A stretch of 58,038 bases of DNA from a virus: IMG/VR virus record IMGVR_UViG_3300023208_000007, positions 1 to 58,038 of that record. The stretch is one strand, 5' to 3'. A model generated the notes under the pieces. It searched no databases. It worked only from the letters and a program-made list of their open reading frames with translations, and was not told where the DNA came from. A program made the position numbers and the translations under genes. Positions 1-8,454 of the stretch are shown piece by piece; within the stretch, counting starts at the first letter, position 1; each line of letters begins with the position of its first letter.

Positions 1-364
1 GAAACTTTTCAAAAGTATTTGATTATTAATTATTTTAATTTTTTCAAAATGAAAAAGCTTAGAAATTATTAAATGTGGGTAAATAGTTGGAAAAATAAGT
101 GTACATACTGATCAAACAGTATATTATATCACCATACTGAATAACATTGAACAGTTACTCTAAATGATTTAGAGTTCTTATGGAAAGATTTCAGTATACA
201 ATTGTTGTGATCAGCTTGATCACGTCAAGGATGTTTTAAGTTAGTCTGATTACTCTTCACGGAAGAAAATGGAAGCAAATAAGTGTGCATAGATGCACAA
301 TGGACGCGCGTAAGTCAGTTCTAATGGACTAACCTTTCATTTACTTTTTTAGGAGACTTACGTC
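1..364 (+). other. Non-coding leader region with hairpins
   Basis: No convincing gene is present. The stretch holds a promoter-like pair at 99-127 and three perfect inverted repeats that would form hairpins in a transcript reading right: 157-164 with 168-175, 207-213 with 217-223, and 284-290 with 293-299. The first gene start is at 365, so this is best read as a long structured 5' leader of a highly expressed gene. It could continue a larger element beyond the left edge. Confidence 0.5.
99..127 (+). promoter_or_regulatory. TGTAC-class promoter
   Basis: A GTGTAC -35 element, a 17-base spacer and TATTAT. It matches the family TTGTAC-N17/18-TATAAT seen repeatedly in the window and would drive the exported protein gene at 365 through a long leader. 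Confidence 0.55.
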
Positions 365-766
365 ATGAAAACTTCAATTATCGCTCTTGCTATCGCTTTG
401 GCTTCTGGTTCTGCTTTCGCTACCAATTATGGTCCTTCTCAGGCCTCCATTGGTTTCGGTGCAGCTGAAGCTTCTTCCAACGTCGCCGTCGGCTCTCTTT
501 CTGCTACTGCAAACATCGGCAACGGTTTTGCTAAGCAGGGTACTGAAGTTGGCGCCTTTAATCAGTCTGGCGCCAGCGTTAAGCTTGGTAACGGCACTGT
601 TGAAACTGGCGCAGTCAGTGAAGGCGCTACTTACAGCAAGTCCTACGGGATCGCTCATCACGCTTTGGGCGTAACTGGTGGTTTTGCTGGCCAGACCGGT
701 TCTGCCGGCGCTGAAGGCGTTAGCTTGGTTGTTTATCCGGCTCCTCGCTCCAATCACGATCGTTAA
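365..766 (+). CDS. Small exported Gly/Ala/Ser-rich protein
   Basis: 133 residues. The first ~19 form a clear Sec signal peptide (charged N-terminus, hydrophobic core, A-F-A before the likely cleavage site). The mature part is low-complexity, rich in Gly, Ala, Ser and Val, with no domain I recognise. An AGGAG ribosome site lies at 351-355. Codon choice (GGC, CTT, GCT, TTC) looks richer than in neighbouring AT-rich genes and suggests high expression. It and the next gene form a pair of exported proteins separated by a strong hairpin. Function unknown; secretion is the only supported statement. Confidence 0.75.
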   Translation: MKTSIIALAIALASGSAFATNYGPSQASIGFGAAEASSNVAVGSLSATANIGNGFAKQGTEVGAFNQSGASVKLGNGTVETGAVSEGATYSKSYGIAHHALGVTGGFAGQTGSAGAEGVSLVVYPAPRSNHDR

Positions 767-804
767 TATTCGCTCGTGATCTTGCTGTAGCAAGAGTCAT
801 GTAA

Positions 805-842
805 ATGTTGAAGACGCAGAGTAAAATTTGCGTCTTCAACAT
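805..842 (+). terminator. 13-bp hairpin, probable terminator or processing stem
   Basis: A perfect 13-base stem (805-817 with 830-842) with a 12-base loop between two exported-protein genes. The run of T after it is weak (AATCTTTC), so it may attenuate or protect mRNA rather than terminate fully. Confidence 0.6.
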
Positions 843-869
843 AATCTTTCAAAATTTTGGAGAAAAATT

Positions 870-1412
870 ATGAAGAATTTTATTCTTTCCGCAGTACTTG
901 CTCTTGCAGTTCCTTCAGCTTTTGCTGATATTACGGCTACAGCAAGTCAAAATCAAAACGCAACTGCGTCTTCAGGTTCAAGTTCTGGGAATGCTTTCAA
1001 TCAGAGGTTCGATAGTCACGATTCAGTTCGTGGGTCTGATCTCAGCAGCGCTGTTCCTAACGCCATTGCTCCAAACCTTGCTACCACATTGACTGAAACC
1101 TGTATGGGTTCCACCAGCTTTGGTGCTTCTGGTTCTGGTTTCGGCTTCAGCTTCGGTACCACTTGGCGTGACAGCGCTTGCGTACGTCGTCTTGACGCTC
1201 GCCAGCTTTCTGCTTTTGGCGATCTTCCTACTGCTCGTGAAATGATGTGCGATAGTGACAAAGTTCGTGAAGCCGCTAAGCGTGCAGGTCGTCCTTGCGT
1301 AGCTGATGGCGGACAGCCTTGGGGTATTCCGGTTGCAGCAGCTCCTCAGGAACAAATCGTTCCTACCCCTGAAGCAGCAGCTCCTGTGGTAACTGAACAA
1401 GTTCGCGAATAA
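870..1412 (+). CDS. Exported protein with a Cys-rich C-terminal region
   Basis: 180 residues from the ATG at 870, chosen over an in-frame upstream start because TTGGAG lies just before it and the protein then begins with a normal signal peptide ending S-A-F-A-D. The mature N-terminus is Ser/Ala/Asn-rich. A middle segment has a Gly/Ser/Phe run followed by a conserved-looking block with the pattern ACVRRLDAR...AREMMC and a further Cys, so two disulfides are plausible in the periplasm. The tail is Pro/Ala-rich. I recall the block from hypothetical proteins but cannot assign a function. Confidence 0.75.
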   Translation: MKNFILSAVLALAVPSAFADITATASQNQNATASSGSSSGNAFNQRFDSHDSVRGSDLSSAVPNAIAPNLATTLTETCMGSTSFGASGSGFGFSFGTTWRDSACVRRLDARQLSAFGDLPTAREMMCDSDKVREAAKRAGRPCVADGGQPWGIPVAAAPQEQIVPTPEAAAPVVTEQVRE

Positions 1413-1423
1413 TATCACGGACT

Positions 1424-1431
1424 GATAAATA
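1424..1431 (+). promoter_or_regulatory. Late promoter variant (GATAAATA)
   Basis: A one-base variant of the T4-type late octamer, in the gap after the exported protein gene. A short inverted repeat (AGCATA with TATGCT) follows at once, as at several other late sites here. Confidence 0.4.
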
Positions 1432-1515
1432 TAGCATAGGACGCTACAGGGACAAGATTGTTATGCTTTAGGAGAGACATGGAGAGTTGGTAAATGGATT
1501 ACGTCACGGATGAAT

Positions 1516-1555
1516 AAGGGTTTAGTAACACGGATTTGTTGCTAAACCCTTTTTA
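1516..1555 (+). terminator. Rho-independent terminator
   Basis: A 10-bp stem (1516-1525 with 1542-1551) followed by a run of T, placed between the exported-protein genes and the lipoprotein gene. Confidence 0.8.
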
Positions 1556-1577
1556 GTAACTAACTTGGAGATTTATG

Positions 1578-2132
1578 ATGAAAAAGCTTTTTTTGATTCT
1601 ACCTGTTCTTATGACGTTCATTGGTTGTACTCCTAATATCAAAGATCGGGACTTTGAAAAGGAAGAAGCCGAATTTATCAAAACACATGGAGTTGCCGCA
1701 AAAGATCCATTTTACGCGCCACCTACACCTGATCACATTATGGCAGGTGAAAAGGATGATGTTAGGATCACAATTCACAAGGGATCACCAACGCTACATG
1801 ACGCTAATGATGTAGATCACAACAAAATTGAACTACAGAATTGGTATGCAGTATTGACCAATGATGGTAAAAAACCAGTTTGCGTAATGACTGAGTGGAA
1901 ACTCATGGACTTTGAAATGATTTCGGATTATCCTGGTTTCGTTTACATGAGCCCGCATTCGCAAATTATAACCTACGCCCATCTCAGACAGCAAATTTGG
2001 AACATCGATGGTACTAAATTCGCGTTACCTCCATCAGGTTACGTTGAAGATATGGACATTCGAGAACCGAATAAAAAGGCAAAATCTGGTGATGAATGTG
2101 TCTTTGAGGACGATGATATTGAGGAGCAATAA
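1578..2132 (+). CDS. Putative lipoprotein
   Basis: 184 residues. A lipobox F-I-G-C near residues 15-18 follows a hydrophobic stretch, so the product should be an acylated envelope lipoprotein. Two adjacent ATG codons (1575, 1578) exist; the second has better spacing to GGAG at 1567-1570. The remainder is mixed and ends in an acidic tail. It abuts the next gene (TAA then ATG), so the two are probably cotranscribed. Function unknown. Confidence 0.7.
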   Translation: MKKLFLILPVLMTFIGCTPNIKDRDFEKEEAEFIKTHGVAAKDPFYAPPTPDHIMAGEKDDVRITIHKGSPTLHDANDVDHNKIELQNWYAVLTNDGKKPVCVMTEWKLMDFEMISDYPGFVYMSPHSQIITYAHLRQQIWNIDGTKFALPPSGYVEDMDIREPNKKAKSGDECVFEDDDIEEQ

Positions 2133-2714
2133 ATGAATAAATTTGCAAGAAATGTAGCAATTACTTTTGGTTTGATTTCAACGGTGGCAGTAGCTGGTCA
2201 AATTAATAAATTCTTTGACAATTCTGTTAACTATCCACCGTTAAATACTGGTTATCTTTGGACACGTGGTCTTAATACAATTGACCCGCCTGTAGGTTCA
2301 ACTGCCAATGTGCTTGCTTCGGTAATGGAAAATGTTACTAATGGAGCGAAGGGGTTGTTTGCATGGAATATTTATACTCAAACAACTACTGACCAGGACG
2401 GCGGTGATACAGTTGGTTTGTATTCTCGAATGCATATCAATGGAACAAATAATTGGAACGCGGCGTTTCACGCTGAACAATTTCAGCATAATTCTTCTTC
2501 CAATGGAACTTCTATTGGCTTCAACACTGAAGCGTATAATGAAGAAAGCTTTGGTGACACGCCTACTAATACTGTGATTGGTTTTGATGCTCACGCAAAA
2601 ACTGGTGGTTTAGATACAGCGTTTTTAGTGCAGCAAGTTGATGGTGGCGGGCAAGGTGGCGGACAAAATAATGGTTGGAAAACTGGGTTAGCGCTCAACG
2701 GAACAACCATTTGA
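2133..2714 (+). CDS. Exported fibre-like protein, possibly truncated by a frameshift
   Basis: 193 residues with an N-terminal signal-like segment (ending V-A-V-A-G) and a Gly/Asn/Thr-rich body typical of tail-fibre or beta-helical surface proteins. It stops at TGA 2712-2714 directly after N-G-T-T-I. Skipping one base there joins it to D-F-G-N-G-V-T and then to the 28-residue ORF at 2734, giving a natural-looking 228-residue protein. So this is either a +1 frameshifted gene, a recent mutation or a sequence error, or two separate genes. Confidence 0.65.
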   Translation: MNKFARNVAITFGLISTVAVAGQINKFFDNSVNYPPLNTGYLWTRGLNTIDPPVGSTANVLASVMENVTNGAKGLFAWNIYTQTTTDQDGGDTVGLYSRMHINGTNNWNAAFHAEQFQHNSSSNGTSIGFNTEAYNEESFGDTPTNTVIGFDAHAKTGGLDTAFLVQQVDGGGQGGGQNNGWKTGLALNGTTI

Positions 2715-2733
2715 TTTTGGTAATGGAGTCACC

Positions 2734-2820
2734 ATGAAGTATAACCCAGTATCAAAGCGTCTTGTAATTAAAGACTCTACTGGAAAGGTTTTATGGCGCT
2801 CTGCTAAAGCTCGTGGTTAA
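2734..2820 (+). CDS. 28-residue ORF, likely C-terminus of the preceding fibre-like protein
   Basis: Encodes M-K-Y-N-P-V-S-K-R-L-V-I-K-D-S-T-G-K-V-L and then W-R-S-A-K-A-R-G. It has its own ribosome site (GGAG, 6-base spacing), so independent translation is possible. The frame stays open upstream through GNGVT to the stop of the 193-residue gene, which makes a frameshifted C-terminal extension the alternative. Confidence 0.5.
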   Translation: MKYNPVSKRLVIKDSTGKVLWRSAKARG

Positions 2821-2842
2821 GTAATATCTGAGGTACTTTTTC

Positions 2843-3442
2843 ATGAAATCATTACTCTTCACTCTACTTCTTTTAGCAAGCCAAATTGCTTCAGCTGTGA
2901 CGTTGTCTTCGATTGTCGATGAAAAAGTACCAACTGTTATTGCTGTTAAAGCTGAAGGTAAGCTAGTTGTTTATAGACCAGAAACTCGGTCAACAATGAT
3001 AAACCCAGCTCTGTTTGGGAAAATGCTTTCTGATGAGTATGATAAAATTGCATATGATATTGGCAAGTCAAAACCAGTTACACCAGCTGGTAACTTTGTA
3101 ATTGAAAAAGCATACAGCACAAAGATGCGTGAACCAATTATTATGTTTATTCACGGTAAAAAACAAGTGGTGGCAATTCACCCTCTTTATCTTGGTAAAC
3201 CTGGTGAACGTAGAGCCGAACGTTTAGCATCTGAACGTGTAGAAGATAGGCGCATAACCAATGGATGCATTAATGTTTCAGCTGATTTTTTTAATATGGC
3301 ACTTATTAGCTTGCCACAAAGAGCTAAAATGGTGGTTCTAAAAGAAGGTGAATCACTAATAAATGATATTGAATTCAATAATATAAAAGTAGTAGGAGAA
3401 TATAATGACGACGACGCAGGGCAACTTTTTCAACCTAGATGA
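2843..3442 (+). CDS. L,D-transpeptidase (YkuD-like), exported
   Basis: 199 residues with a Sec signal peptide (cleavage near A-S-A). The core has the YkuD hallmarks: P-x-G-x-F at about residues 80-84, a His in A-I-H-P, and the catalytic block ITNGCINV with the nucleophilic Cys. Family knowledge: these enzymes act in the periplasm, cross-linking peptidoglycan or attaching proteins to it. In a phage the role may be wall remodelling during infection. The end overlaps the next gene by 38 bases in another frame. Confidence 0.75.
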   Translation: MKSLLFTLLLLASQIASAVTLSSIVDEKVPTVIAVKAEGKLVVYRPETRSTMINPALFGKMLSDEYDKIAYDIGKSKPVTPAGNFVIEKAYSTKMREPIIMFIHGKKQVVAIHPLYLGKPGERRAERLASERVEDRRITNGCINVSADFFNMALISLPQRAKMVVLKEGESLINDIEFNNIKVVGEYNDDDAGQLFQPR

Positions 3443-3731
3443 AATTCATTTGCTCGGTGATAGAATAGTAGTTGAGCTATTTGACAATGACGATCAATCA
3501 GCCGGTGGTATTTACATAGGATTGAAGTGGGACGAAGGATTTCGCCGCGGCAAGGTTTTAAAAACGGGACCTGGCAAAGTTGCTAAGCTAGGTCAAACAA
3601 TTCCAATTTCAGTTAAACCTGGTGACGTCGTTTTATTTGAGCCAATTGCGGGTCGTCACTTTGATACCTCAAGAACTGAGCGGTACCGGTTAATTAACGA
3701 GGATGAAATTCTATTCGTAATTGAAGAATAA
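3405..3731 (+). CDS. GroES/Gp31-like co-chaperonin
   Basis: 108 residues. The pattern LGDRIVVE near the N-terminus, a mobile-loop-like GGIYIG, GKVLKTGPGK, V-K-P-G-D-V-V-L-F and a C-terminal I-L-F-V-I-E-E are those of the 10-kDa chaperonin fold. In T4 and relatives the phage cap (Gp31) replaces GroES on GroEL to fold the major capsid protein; I infer the same here. Its start lies inside the end of the L,D-transpeptidase gene, with AGGAG before it. Confidence 0.8.
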   Translation: MTTTQGNFFNLDEIHLLGDRIVVELFDNDDQSAGGIYIGLKWDEGFRRGKVLKTGPGKVAKLGQTIPISVKPGDVVLFEPIAGRHFDTSRTERYRLINEDEILFVIEE

Positions 3732-3743
3732 GCATTGACCTTC

Positions 3744-3751
3744 GATAAATA
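3744..3751 (+). promoter_or_regulatory. Late promoter variant (GATAAATA)
   Basis: Intergenic octamer 51 bases before the next gene start. It is followed directly by a 6-bp hairpin (AAGCAG with CTGCTT), the arrangement seen after other late sites. Confidence 0.55.
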
Positions 3752-3801
3752 GAGCTGAAAGCAGTAAAAACTGCTTGTAAGCTTTATAATCGGAGGTTTA
3801 A

Positions 3802-4053
3802 ATGAAAGTAGGACCATTTTTAATTCAACAATTTGCGTCATTTCTCTTAGGAAGTGATATTTTTAATCGTTTAAAAGCTGTAGTAGAACGTCAAAATGAT
3901 AAAGCATTAACTGGGCCAGAAAAACGTCATGCAGCTCTTGAAGAAATCAAAGAAATCGGTCTTGATCTTGCTAACTGGGCAGTCAATCTTGGTGTTGAAC
4001 TTGCAGTTGCGTGGTTTCAACATAAAGCAGGAAAGACTATTTCCAGTAAGTAA
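3802..4053 (+). CDS. Hypothetical protein, 83 residues
   Basis: A predicted all-helical small protein with an amphipathic C-terminal half (NWAVNLGVELAVAWF), possibly membrane-associated. Preceded by GGAGG with good spacing and a late promoter. A holin-like or virion role is possible but not shown by any motif. Confidence 0.65.
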   Translation: MKVGPFLIQQFASFLLGSDIFNRLKAVVERQNDKALTGPEKRHAALEEIKEIGLDLANWAVNLGVELAVAWFQHKAGKTISSK

Positions 4054-4101
4054 ATAATGAATAAATGTTATTACATAACACTTAAAATTTAAACTAAATT
4101 C

Positions 4102-4109
4102 CATAAATA
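4102..4109 (+). promoter_or_regulatory. Late promoter variant (CATAAATA)
   Basis: Octamer in the gap between the 83-residue gene and two tiny genes at 4217 and 4306. The roughly 100 bases that follow are GC-richer than the surroundings and may form structure. Confidence 0.4.
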
Positions 4110-4216
4110 CTTTAGCAAGGGATGCCACAAGGAACGTTTTACTGCTGCCCCGCCTGGAGACACCACTGGAAGTTTGATAATCTAGGCGCCCTTTTTTATA
4201 AATCATGAGGAATATT

Positions 4217-4306
4217 ATGGAACACTTACTTTTTATTGCGTTAGTAGTTGGTTGGCCAGGTATATTTTTACTTTTTAAAATGTTCAGAAAAGGAAATAAA
4301 GAATAA
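4217..4306 (+). CDS. 29-residue single-span membrane peptide
   Basis: ATG after TGAGGAA; the product is one hydrophobic span with a short basic tail (F-R-K-G-N-K-E). The stop overlaps the start of the next ORF (TAATG), a phage-style coupled junction. Function unknown. Confidence 0.55.
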   Translation: MEHLLFIALVVGWPGIFLLFKMFRKGNKE

Positions 4307-4437
4307 TGGAAGAAAAAATTGAAAAATTAGAAGAGAAAGTTGAAGCGCTAACTGAATTAGTTGCGCAACTAATTAAGCGTGTTACTGAACTTGAAAGCAA
4401 AGAAGTTGTTACATATTCAGGAAGAGTAGGCGCTTAA
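4306..4437 (+). CDS. 43-residue coiled-coil protein
   Basis: Starts in the TAATG overlap with the membrane peptide. Heptad-like pattern (EKIEKLEEKVEALTELV) predicts a parallel coiled coil. Probably coexpressed with the membrane peptide; function unknown. Confidence 0.6.
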   Translation: MEEKIEKLEEKVEALTELVAQLIKRVTELESKEVVTYSGRVGA

Positions 4438-4666
4438 TTGAAAAGCATTCAGCATTATGGACCTGGATCAACAGGTCCATAACTAAATTGACGTGGCCCG
4501 CAGCGTCATAAAAGGTGGCGAGCCCTAGGGATTTTTAATCCTGGCGAAGTGTAAGCGTGACGAATTGATCACGTAAGGACGTGTGATAAACCTGCTAATA
4601 CGATAAATTAGCGTTGGCTAGGAACCAGCATTTACTCTAAAGGGTCTCATTGAGACCCTTTTTTAG
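4438..4666 (+). ncRNA. Structured RNA candidate ending in a terminator
   Basis: This gene-free, GC-enriched stretch contains an 11-bp hairpin (4455-4465 with 4472-4482), several shorter inverted repeats (GACG with CGTC, CTAAT with ATTAG, TCACG with CGTGA) and ends in a strong hairpin (4640-4649 with 4651-4660) plus a T-run. A discrete stable RNA or structured 3' UTR are both possible. The remaining bases to 4746 are plain AT-rich sequence. Confidence 0.45.
4639..4666 (+). terminator. Rho-independent terminator
   Basis: Near-perfect palindrome AAGGGTCTCA/TGAGACCCTT followed by TTTT. It ends the transcript covering 3744-4640. Confidence 0.8.
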
Positions 4667-4746
4667 TTTCTAAATATTTCTTTAATAATTATTTTTATTT
4701 TAATATTGGTTTAATAAAAATAATTTACAATTAGCCATTTTTGTGA

Positions 4747-4754
4747 TATAAATA
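4747..4754 (+). promoter_or_regulatory. Late promoter (TATAAATA)
   Basis: Exact T4-type late octamer, followed by a ~110-base leader with an inverted repeat (CGGTAA with TTACCG) before the cytochrome c peroxidase start at 4869. Confidence 0.7.
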
Positions 4755-4868
4755 CACTTAGGATGAGACTTCTTTTAAGGATCCAAGCATCTTAGCGTTG
4801 TTACAACTCCTAAAGCCCGGTAAATTCTTACCGAATATTTAAATTTCGAGTTTTAAGGTATTTTAACT

Positions 4869-7100
4869 ATGATTAGATTTAAAAAAATCATATTGGGAAC
4901 CGCTTTGTTCGTTGTTTCTCACTTAACGAGCGCAGCAGTTCTCATTATTCCTACCCCACTAAATACCGCCATTAAACCTCCAATGGAGGTTAAATTTGAT
5001 GGTGTGCTTCAACCTACCGGTATAAATTCAATAGTTGCAAATCAAGCGGCTTTAGTTCGACTTGGTAAAGCGTTATTTTGGGATACTCAAGTTGGATCTG
5101 ATGGAATGGCCTGCGCATCATGTCATTTTCACGCAGGTGCTGATAGCAGAAACGTAAATCAAATTAATCCTGGTTTAAATCATGCTGGCAATACTGTATT
5201 TGATCCATTCCCAACTGGTGCTAAAGGTCCAAATTCAACATTGACAGTGCGTGATTTTCCAATGTGGCAGTTTACTGGTGTTGATCCATTAAATCCACTT
5301 CGTCAAACTGCGCTAGTTATTGATGATGTTATTAGTTCTGCAGGAACATTTAACGGCGTTTTTGTTAATACCAGTGGTACTTCCGGTAATGACGTTTGTA
5401 CGCCAAGAGCGCCTGATTATGCAACAAAAGATAATCTAAACACGCGTTTTGTTGAACCACGTAATACTCCAACTACAATTGGCGCTGGATTCTTAGTTCG
5501 TAATTTCTGGGATGGTAGAGCTAATCGTGTATTTAATGGTGTAAATCCTTTTGGTTTACGTGATCCTAACGCGCGTGTTTTTAGAAACGTTGCTGGTGTT
5601 GTCGCTCCTGTTAAATTAGAAGTGAATAATGCTTCTACTGCATCTCAAGCAGTTGGTCCAGTGCTTTCAAATCTAGAAATGAGCTGTCAAAATAGAGCAT
5701 TTCTTGACGTAGCTGCTAAGATCGTTGCAGCTAAAGCGTTAGCAAATCAGAAGGTTTCTCAATCTGACAGCGTTTTAGCGTCTCTTGTAGCTGGGACCGC
5801 CAATCCAAATTTCCTTCGCGCTAACGTTACCTATCGTTCATTAATTCAAGCTGCATTTAAGCCAGAATTTTACACTGGAACAAATGCCCAAGGAATTCCT
5901 TTAGAACAATCAAACTTTGCAATGTACTTTGGTTTAGCTGTTGCTGCTTATGAGAATACATTAGTTGCTGGTAACAGTAAATTTGATACCATTCCAAGAA
6001 CAATCCAAAATGTTCTACCGGTTGGTGGTGCAATTCCTGTTCAAGCACCTCAGCCAATTCGTCTTCCAAGCGGTGTTTTTCGCGGTTTAACACGTAGCGA
6101 GTCACGTGGTCTTGATTTGTTCATGGGCGTAGTTTCAGCTCTAAATCCACAAGTTGGCGTTGATCCTATAACTGGCGCCCCAATTCCACAGAAAAATGGT
6201 CGCTGCATTCTTTGTCATAATGGTCCAGAATTTACAACTGCAACATTTACTGCTTTAGCTCCTGCTCCTGCCGGTGTAATTGTTCCTCCTGGTGCTATCG
6301 CTCCTGAGTTTATGGCTGAACCAATGCCTTTTGCTCCAGGTCTTGCTGGCGCAATTCCTGTTGATCCAATTGTTCCAGCGTTTGATCCAGCAGCTCAGTT
6401 TGGTACTTATGATCTTGGCTTCTATGATATCGGTGTAACACCGCTTGATTTCGATCATGGTCTAGGTGGAAATGACCCATGGAATAATCCGCTAGCGTTC
6501 GCTAAACAATGGGAAAATGCATTTAATGCAAATACTCCTTGCCCTGTTAGCCCTCTCGGTATCGTTGTAGGCGGAGCAGCTTGTACGCCTCCTACTACGT
6601 CTGATGTGTTCAACGTCAATATCAATTTTGTTGATGCAGTTGGTCTACCAGTTGTTATGACTCCAGCGCTTTCACCGGCAAAGACTGACGGTTCATTTAA
6701 GACACCATCTCTAAGAAACGTTGCTTTAACTGCACCGTATTTCCATAACGGTTCAGCAAAAACCCTTGAAGAAGCTCTTCAAGTTTATAATAATGGCGGG
6801 TTGTTTATTAATCCAAATCATCACCCAGAAATTATACCACTTGCATTTGATACAACAGATATTACTGACGTTGCTAATTTCTTGAGAACTCTTACTGACA
6901 ATCGTGTTACTCTTGAGCGCGCCCCATTTGACCATCCTGAGTTGTTGCTTCCAAACGGCCACAAAACGGATGTTAATGGAATATTAATAGGTGCTATTGG
7001 ACAACTAAATGCGACTGATAACATCGTTAAAATTACTGCAACTGGCAGACTTGGACGTACAAGAGCATTACCTAACTTCGAACAGACGTTAGCTCCGTAA
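4869..7100 (+). CDS. Di-haem cytochrome c peroxidase / MauG-family protein, exported
   Basis: 743 residues with a signal peptide. Two c-type haem motifs are visible: CASCH at about 82-86 and CILCH at about 446-450. Family blocks include GKALFWDTQ before the first haem, NTPT...RNFWDGRA in the middle, and [18 protein letters not shown] from about residue 612. Family knowledge: these periplasmic enzymes reduce hydrogen peroxide, or oxidise protein or small substrates, with electrons from small cytochromes. The protein is about twice the classic CcpA length, with Pro/Ala-rich inserts around 465-515. Haem attachment would rely on the host Ccm system. It is a stand-alone gene with a late promoter. 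Very unusual cargo for a phage. Confidence 0.88.
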   Translation: MIRFKKIILGTALFVVSHLTSAAVLIIPTPLNTAIKPPMEVKFDGVLQPTGINSIVANQAALVRLGKALFWDTQVGSDGMACASCHFHAGADSRNVNQINPGLNHAGNTVFDPFPTGAKGPNSTLTVRDFPMWQFTGVDPLNPLRQTALVIDDVISSAGTFNGVFVNTSGTSGNDVCTPRAPDYATKDNLNTRFVEPRNTPTTIGAGFLVRNFWDGRANRVFNGVNPFGLRDPNARVFRNVAGVVAPVKLEVNNASTASQAVGPVLSNLEMSCQNRAFLDVAAKIVAAKALANQKVSQSDSVLASLVAGTANPNFLRANVTYRSLIQAAFKPEFYTGTNAQGIPLEQSNFAMYFGLAVAAYENTLVAGNSKFDTIPRTIQNVLPVGGAIPVQAPQPIRLPSGVFRGLTRSESRGLDLFMGVVSALNPQVGVDPITGAPIPQKNGRCILCHNGPEFTTATFTALAPAPAGVIVPPGAIAPEFMAEPMPFAPGLAGAIPVDPIVPAFDPAAQFGTYDLGFYDIGVTPLDFDHGLGGNDPWNNPLAFAKQWENAFNANTPCPVSPLGIVVGGAACTPPTTSDVFNVNINFVDAVGLPVVMTPALSPAKTDGSFKTPSLRNVALTAPYFHNGSAKTLEEALQVYNNGGLFINPNHHPEIIPLAFDTTDITDVANFLRTLTDNRVTLERAPFDHPELLLPNGHKTDVNGILIGAIGQLNATDNIVKITATGRLGRTRALPNFEQTLAP

Positions 7101-7116
7101 AGTCCTATTTGGTGAC

Positions 7117-7157
7117 AATAAATAGCAATGAGTGGTTAACAGCTGCTCATTGCTATT
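7117..7157 (+). promoter_or_regulatory. Late promoter variant (AATAAATA) with 5' hairpin
   Basis: Octamer at 7117-7124 overlaps a 12-bp inverted repeat (7121-7132 with 7146-7157). The late transcript would therefore begin in or at a hairpin. The hairpin may also end the peroxidase mRNA. Confidence 0.5.
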
Positions 7158-7216
7158 CCAATCGTCTTTAATTTGTGGCCTTAGACGATGGCCAGTTTCA
7201 TATCAAGGAGAAATAA

Positions 7217-8005
7217 ATGATGTACAATAACAAGCTAGTGGTCTGCGTAAAAGCAGGCGGTCAAATTCTTCGTGAGAATGGAGATACAATCTTTCTTCCA
7301 TTCAACACGGAATATTCTTTATATTTCAAAAACTTAAATAGCACCCGCGTTCAGTTTTCACTAAACGTCGATGGTCAAAATGCAACTGAAGATTGTTACT
7401 TGGTTATTGAGCCAGGTCGTGAAATGACACTTGAACGTTTTATCAAAAATGGTAACATGAACAGCGGCAATCGCTTCAAGTTTATTGAACGCTCTGCTTC
7501 TGTTGAGCAACACCGTGGTATTGGCGCGGAAGATGGGTTAATTCATATTGAATTTGAATTTGAGCAACCATACGTTCAACCCATTTCATATCGCCCAAAT
7601 CGTACACCTGACTGGATCTATAATCAAAATAATTTCTTAGGCGGCCAACTTAGGTCAAAAGATCTTGGAGCTGTGGCACCTCGAGGAATAGTTGATAATT
7701 CATTCTATAATAGCACGTGTTCATATGATTCAAATGTTCGAGGTGTTGAAATTTCAGCGCAAAATGTTGCAGGTATTACTGTACCTGGGTCTATTTCAAC
7801 TCAGCAATTTCATGAGACGCAGGCTCTTAAAACAGATGGTGTAAAACATTCTATAGTGCTTCGTCTTCTCGGTGAAATTCAAAACAAAATCGTTCAGCGT
7901 CCAGTTACTGTAAAACACAAACCTACTTGTGTTACTTGTGGTCGTCGAAATAAAGCTACAGCTCGATTTTGCACAAATTGTGGTACAAATTTGCAATTAA
8001 TCTGA
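7217..8005 (+). CDS. Hypothetical protein with C-terminal zinc ribbon
   Basis: 262 residues. Residues ~1-230 are unassigned and beta-rich. The C-terminus carries CVTCGRR...ARFCTNCGT, a four-Cys zinc ribbon of the type found in DNA- or RNA-binding and adaptor proteins. AGGAG at 7206-7210 supports the start. Late promoter upstream. A virion or transcription-associated role is possible but not shown. Confidence 0.7.
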   Translation: MMYNNKLVVCVKAGGQILRENGDTIFLPFNTEYSLYFKNLNSTRVQFSLNVDGQNATEDCYLVIEPGREMTLERFIKNGNMNSGNRFKFIERSASVEQHRGIGAEDGLIHIEFEFEQPYVQPISYRPNRTPDWIYNQNNFLGGQLRSKDLGAVAPRGIVDNSFYNSTCSYDSNVRGVEISAQNVAGITVPGSISTQQFHETQALKTDGVKHSIVLRLLGEIQNKIVQRPVTVKHKPTCVTCGRRNKATARFCTNCGTNLQLI

Positions 8006-8011
8006 TAAATA
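8004..8011 (+). promoter_or_regulatory. Late promoter variant (GATAAATA)
   Basis: Overlaps the stop codon of the zinc-ribbon gene, 33 bases before the next start. Confidence 0.5.
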
Positions 8012-8044
8012 GAAGTATCACATGTTAATTATGGGAGATACACA

Positions 8045-8386
8045 ATGTCAGATTTTCAAAAATTATTAGACGCAATTAAAGATCAAAAGGTTCGTCTTGA
8101 TTTCAATGTAAAGCAGATTGAAGAACAAGTTGTAACTGGTGCCAAAGCCGCTGGAACAGCTGTCGTGAATGCGGGTTATGAGGTAGGTAATAAAGCTGGT
8201 GAAGTTTACGATCAGGTTAAACCAGTTGTTGTTGAAGCAGCTCAAGCTGTTGCAGCAAAGGTTGAGGAAGTTGTGGCTGAAGTTAAACCAGTTGTTGTTG
8301 AAGTAGTTGAAGATGTTAAGGAAGCCGTAACAAATACTGTTGACGCTGTTGAACAAAAAATTGACGAACTTACTAAAAAAGATTAA
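8045..8386 (+). CDS. Amphipathic-helix repeat protein (LEA/apolipoprotein-like)
   Basis: 113 residues, almost entirely Val/Ala/Glu/Lys with an 11-13-residue helical periodicity. A duplicated block with core VKPVVVE occurs twice (about residues 58-64 and 81-87). Such sequences form long amphipathic helices on membranes or protect proteins from stress. Nothing points to a specific function. Confidence 0.7.
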   Translation: MSDFQKLLDAIKDQKVRLDFNVKQIEEQVVTGAKAAGTAVVNAGYEVGNKAGEVYDQVKPVVVEAAQAVAAKVEEVVAEVKPVVVEVVEDVKEAVTNTVDAVEQKIDELTKKD

Positions 8387-8390
8387 AAAT

Positions 8391-8419
8391 TTGTACTTTT
8401 AGGGAACTTGTGTTATAAT
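8391..8419 (+). promoter_or_regulatory. TGTAC-class promoter embedded in a terminator
   Basis: TTGTAC, 17 bases, TATAAT. The -10 element lies in the loop of the hairpin at 8401-8434. It should drive the cca-pth2 pair. Confidence 0.75.
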
Positions 8420-8437
8420 AAACTCAAGTTCCCTTTT
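8401..8437 (+). terminator. Rho-independent terminator overlapping a promoter
   Basis: A 10-bp stem (8401-8410 with 8425-8434) then TTT. It would end the transcript of the amphipathic-helix gene, while its loop carries the -10 box of the next promoter. Confidence 0.7.
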
Positions 8438-8454
8438 GTATGAGAGAAACTACG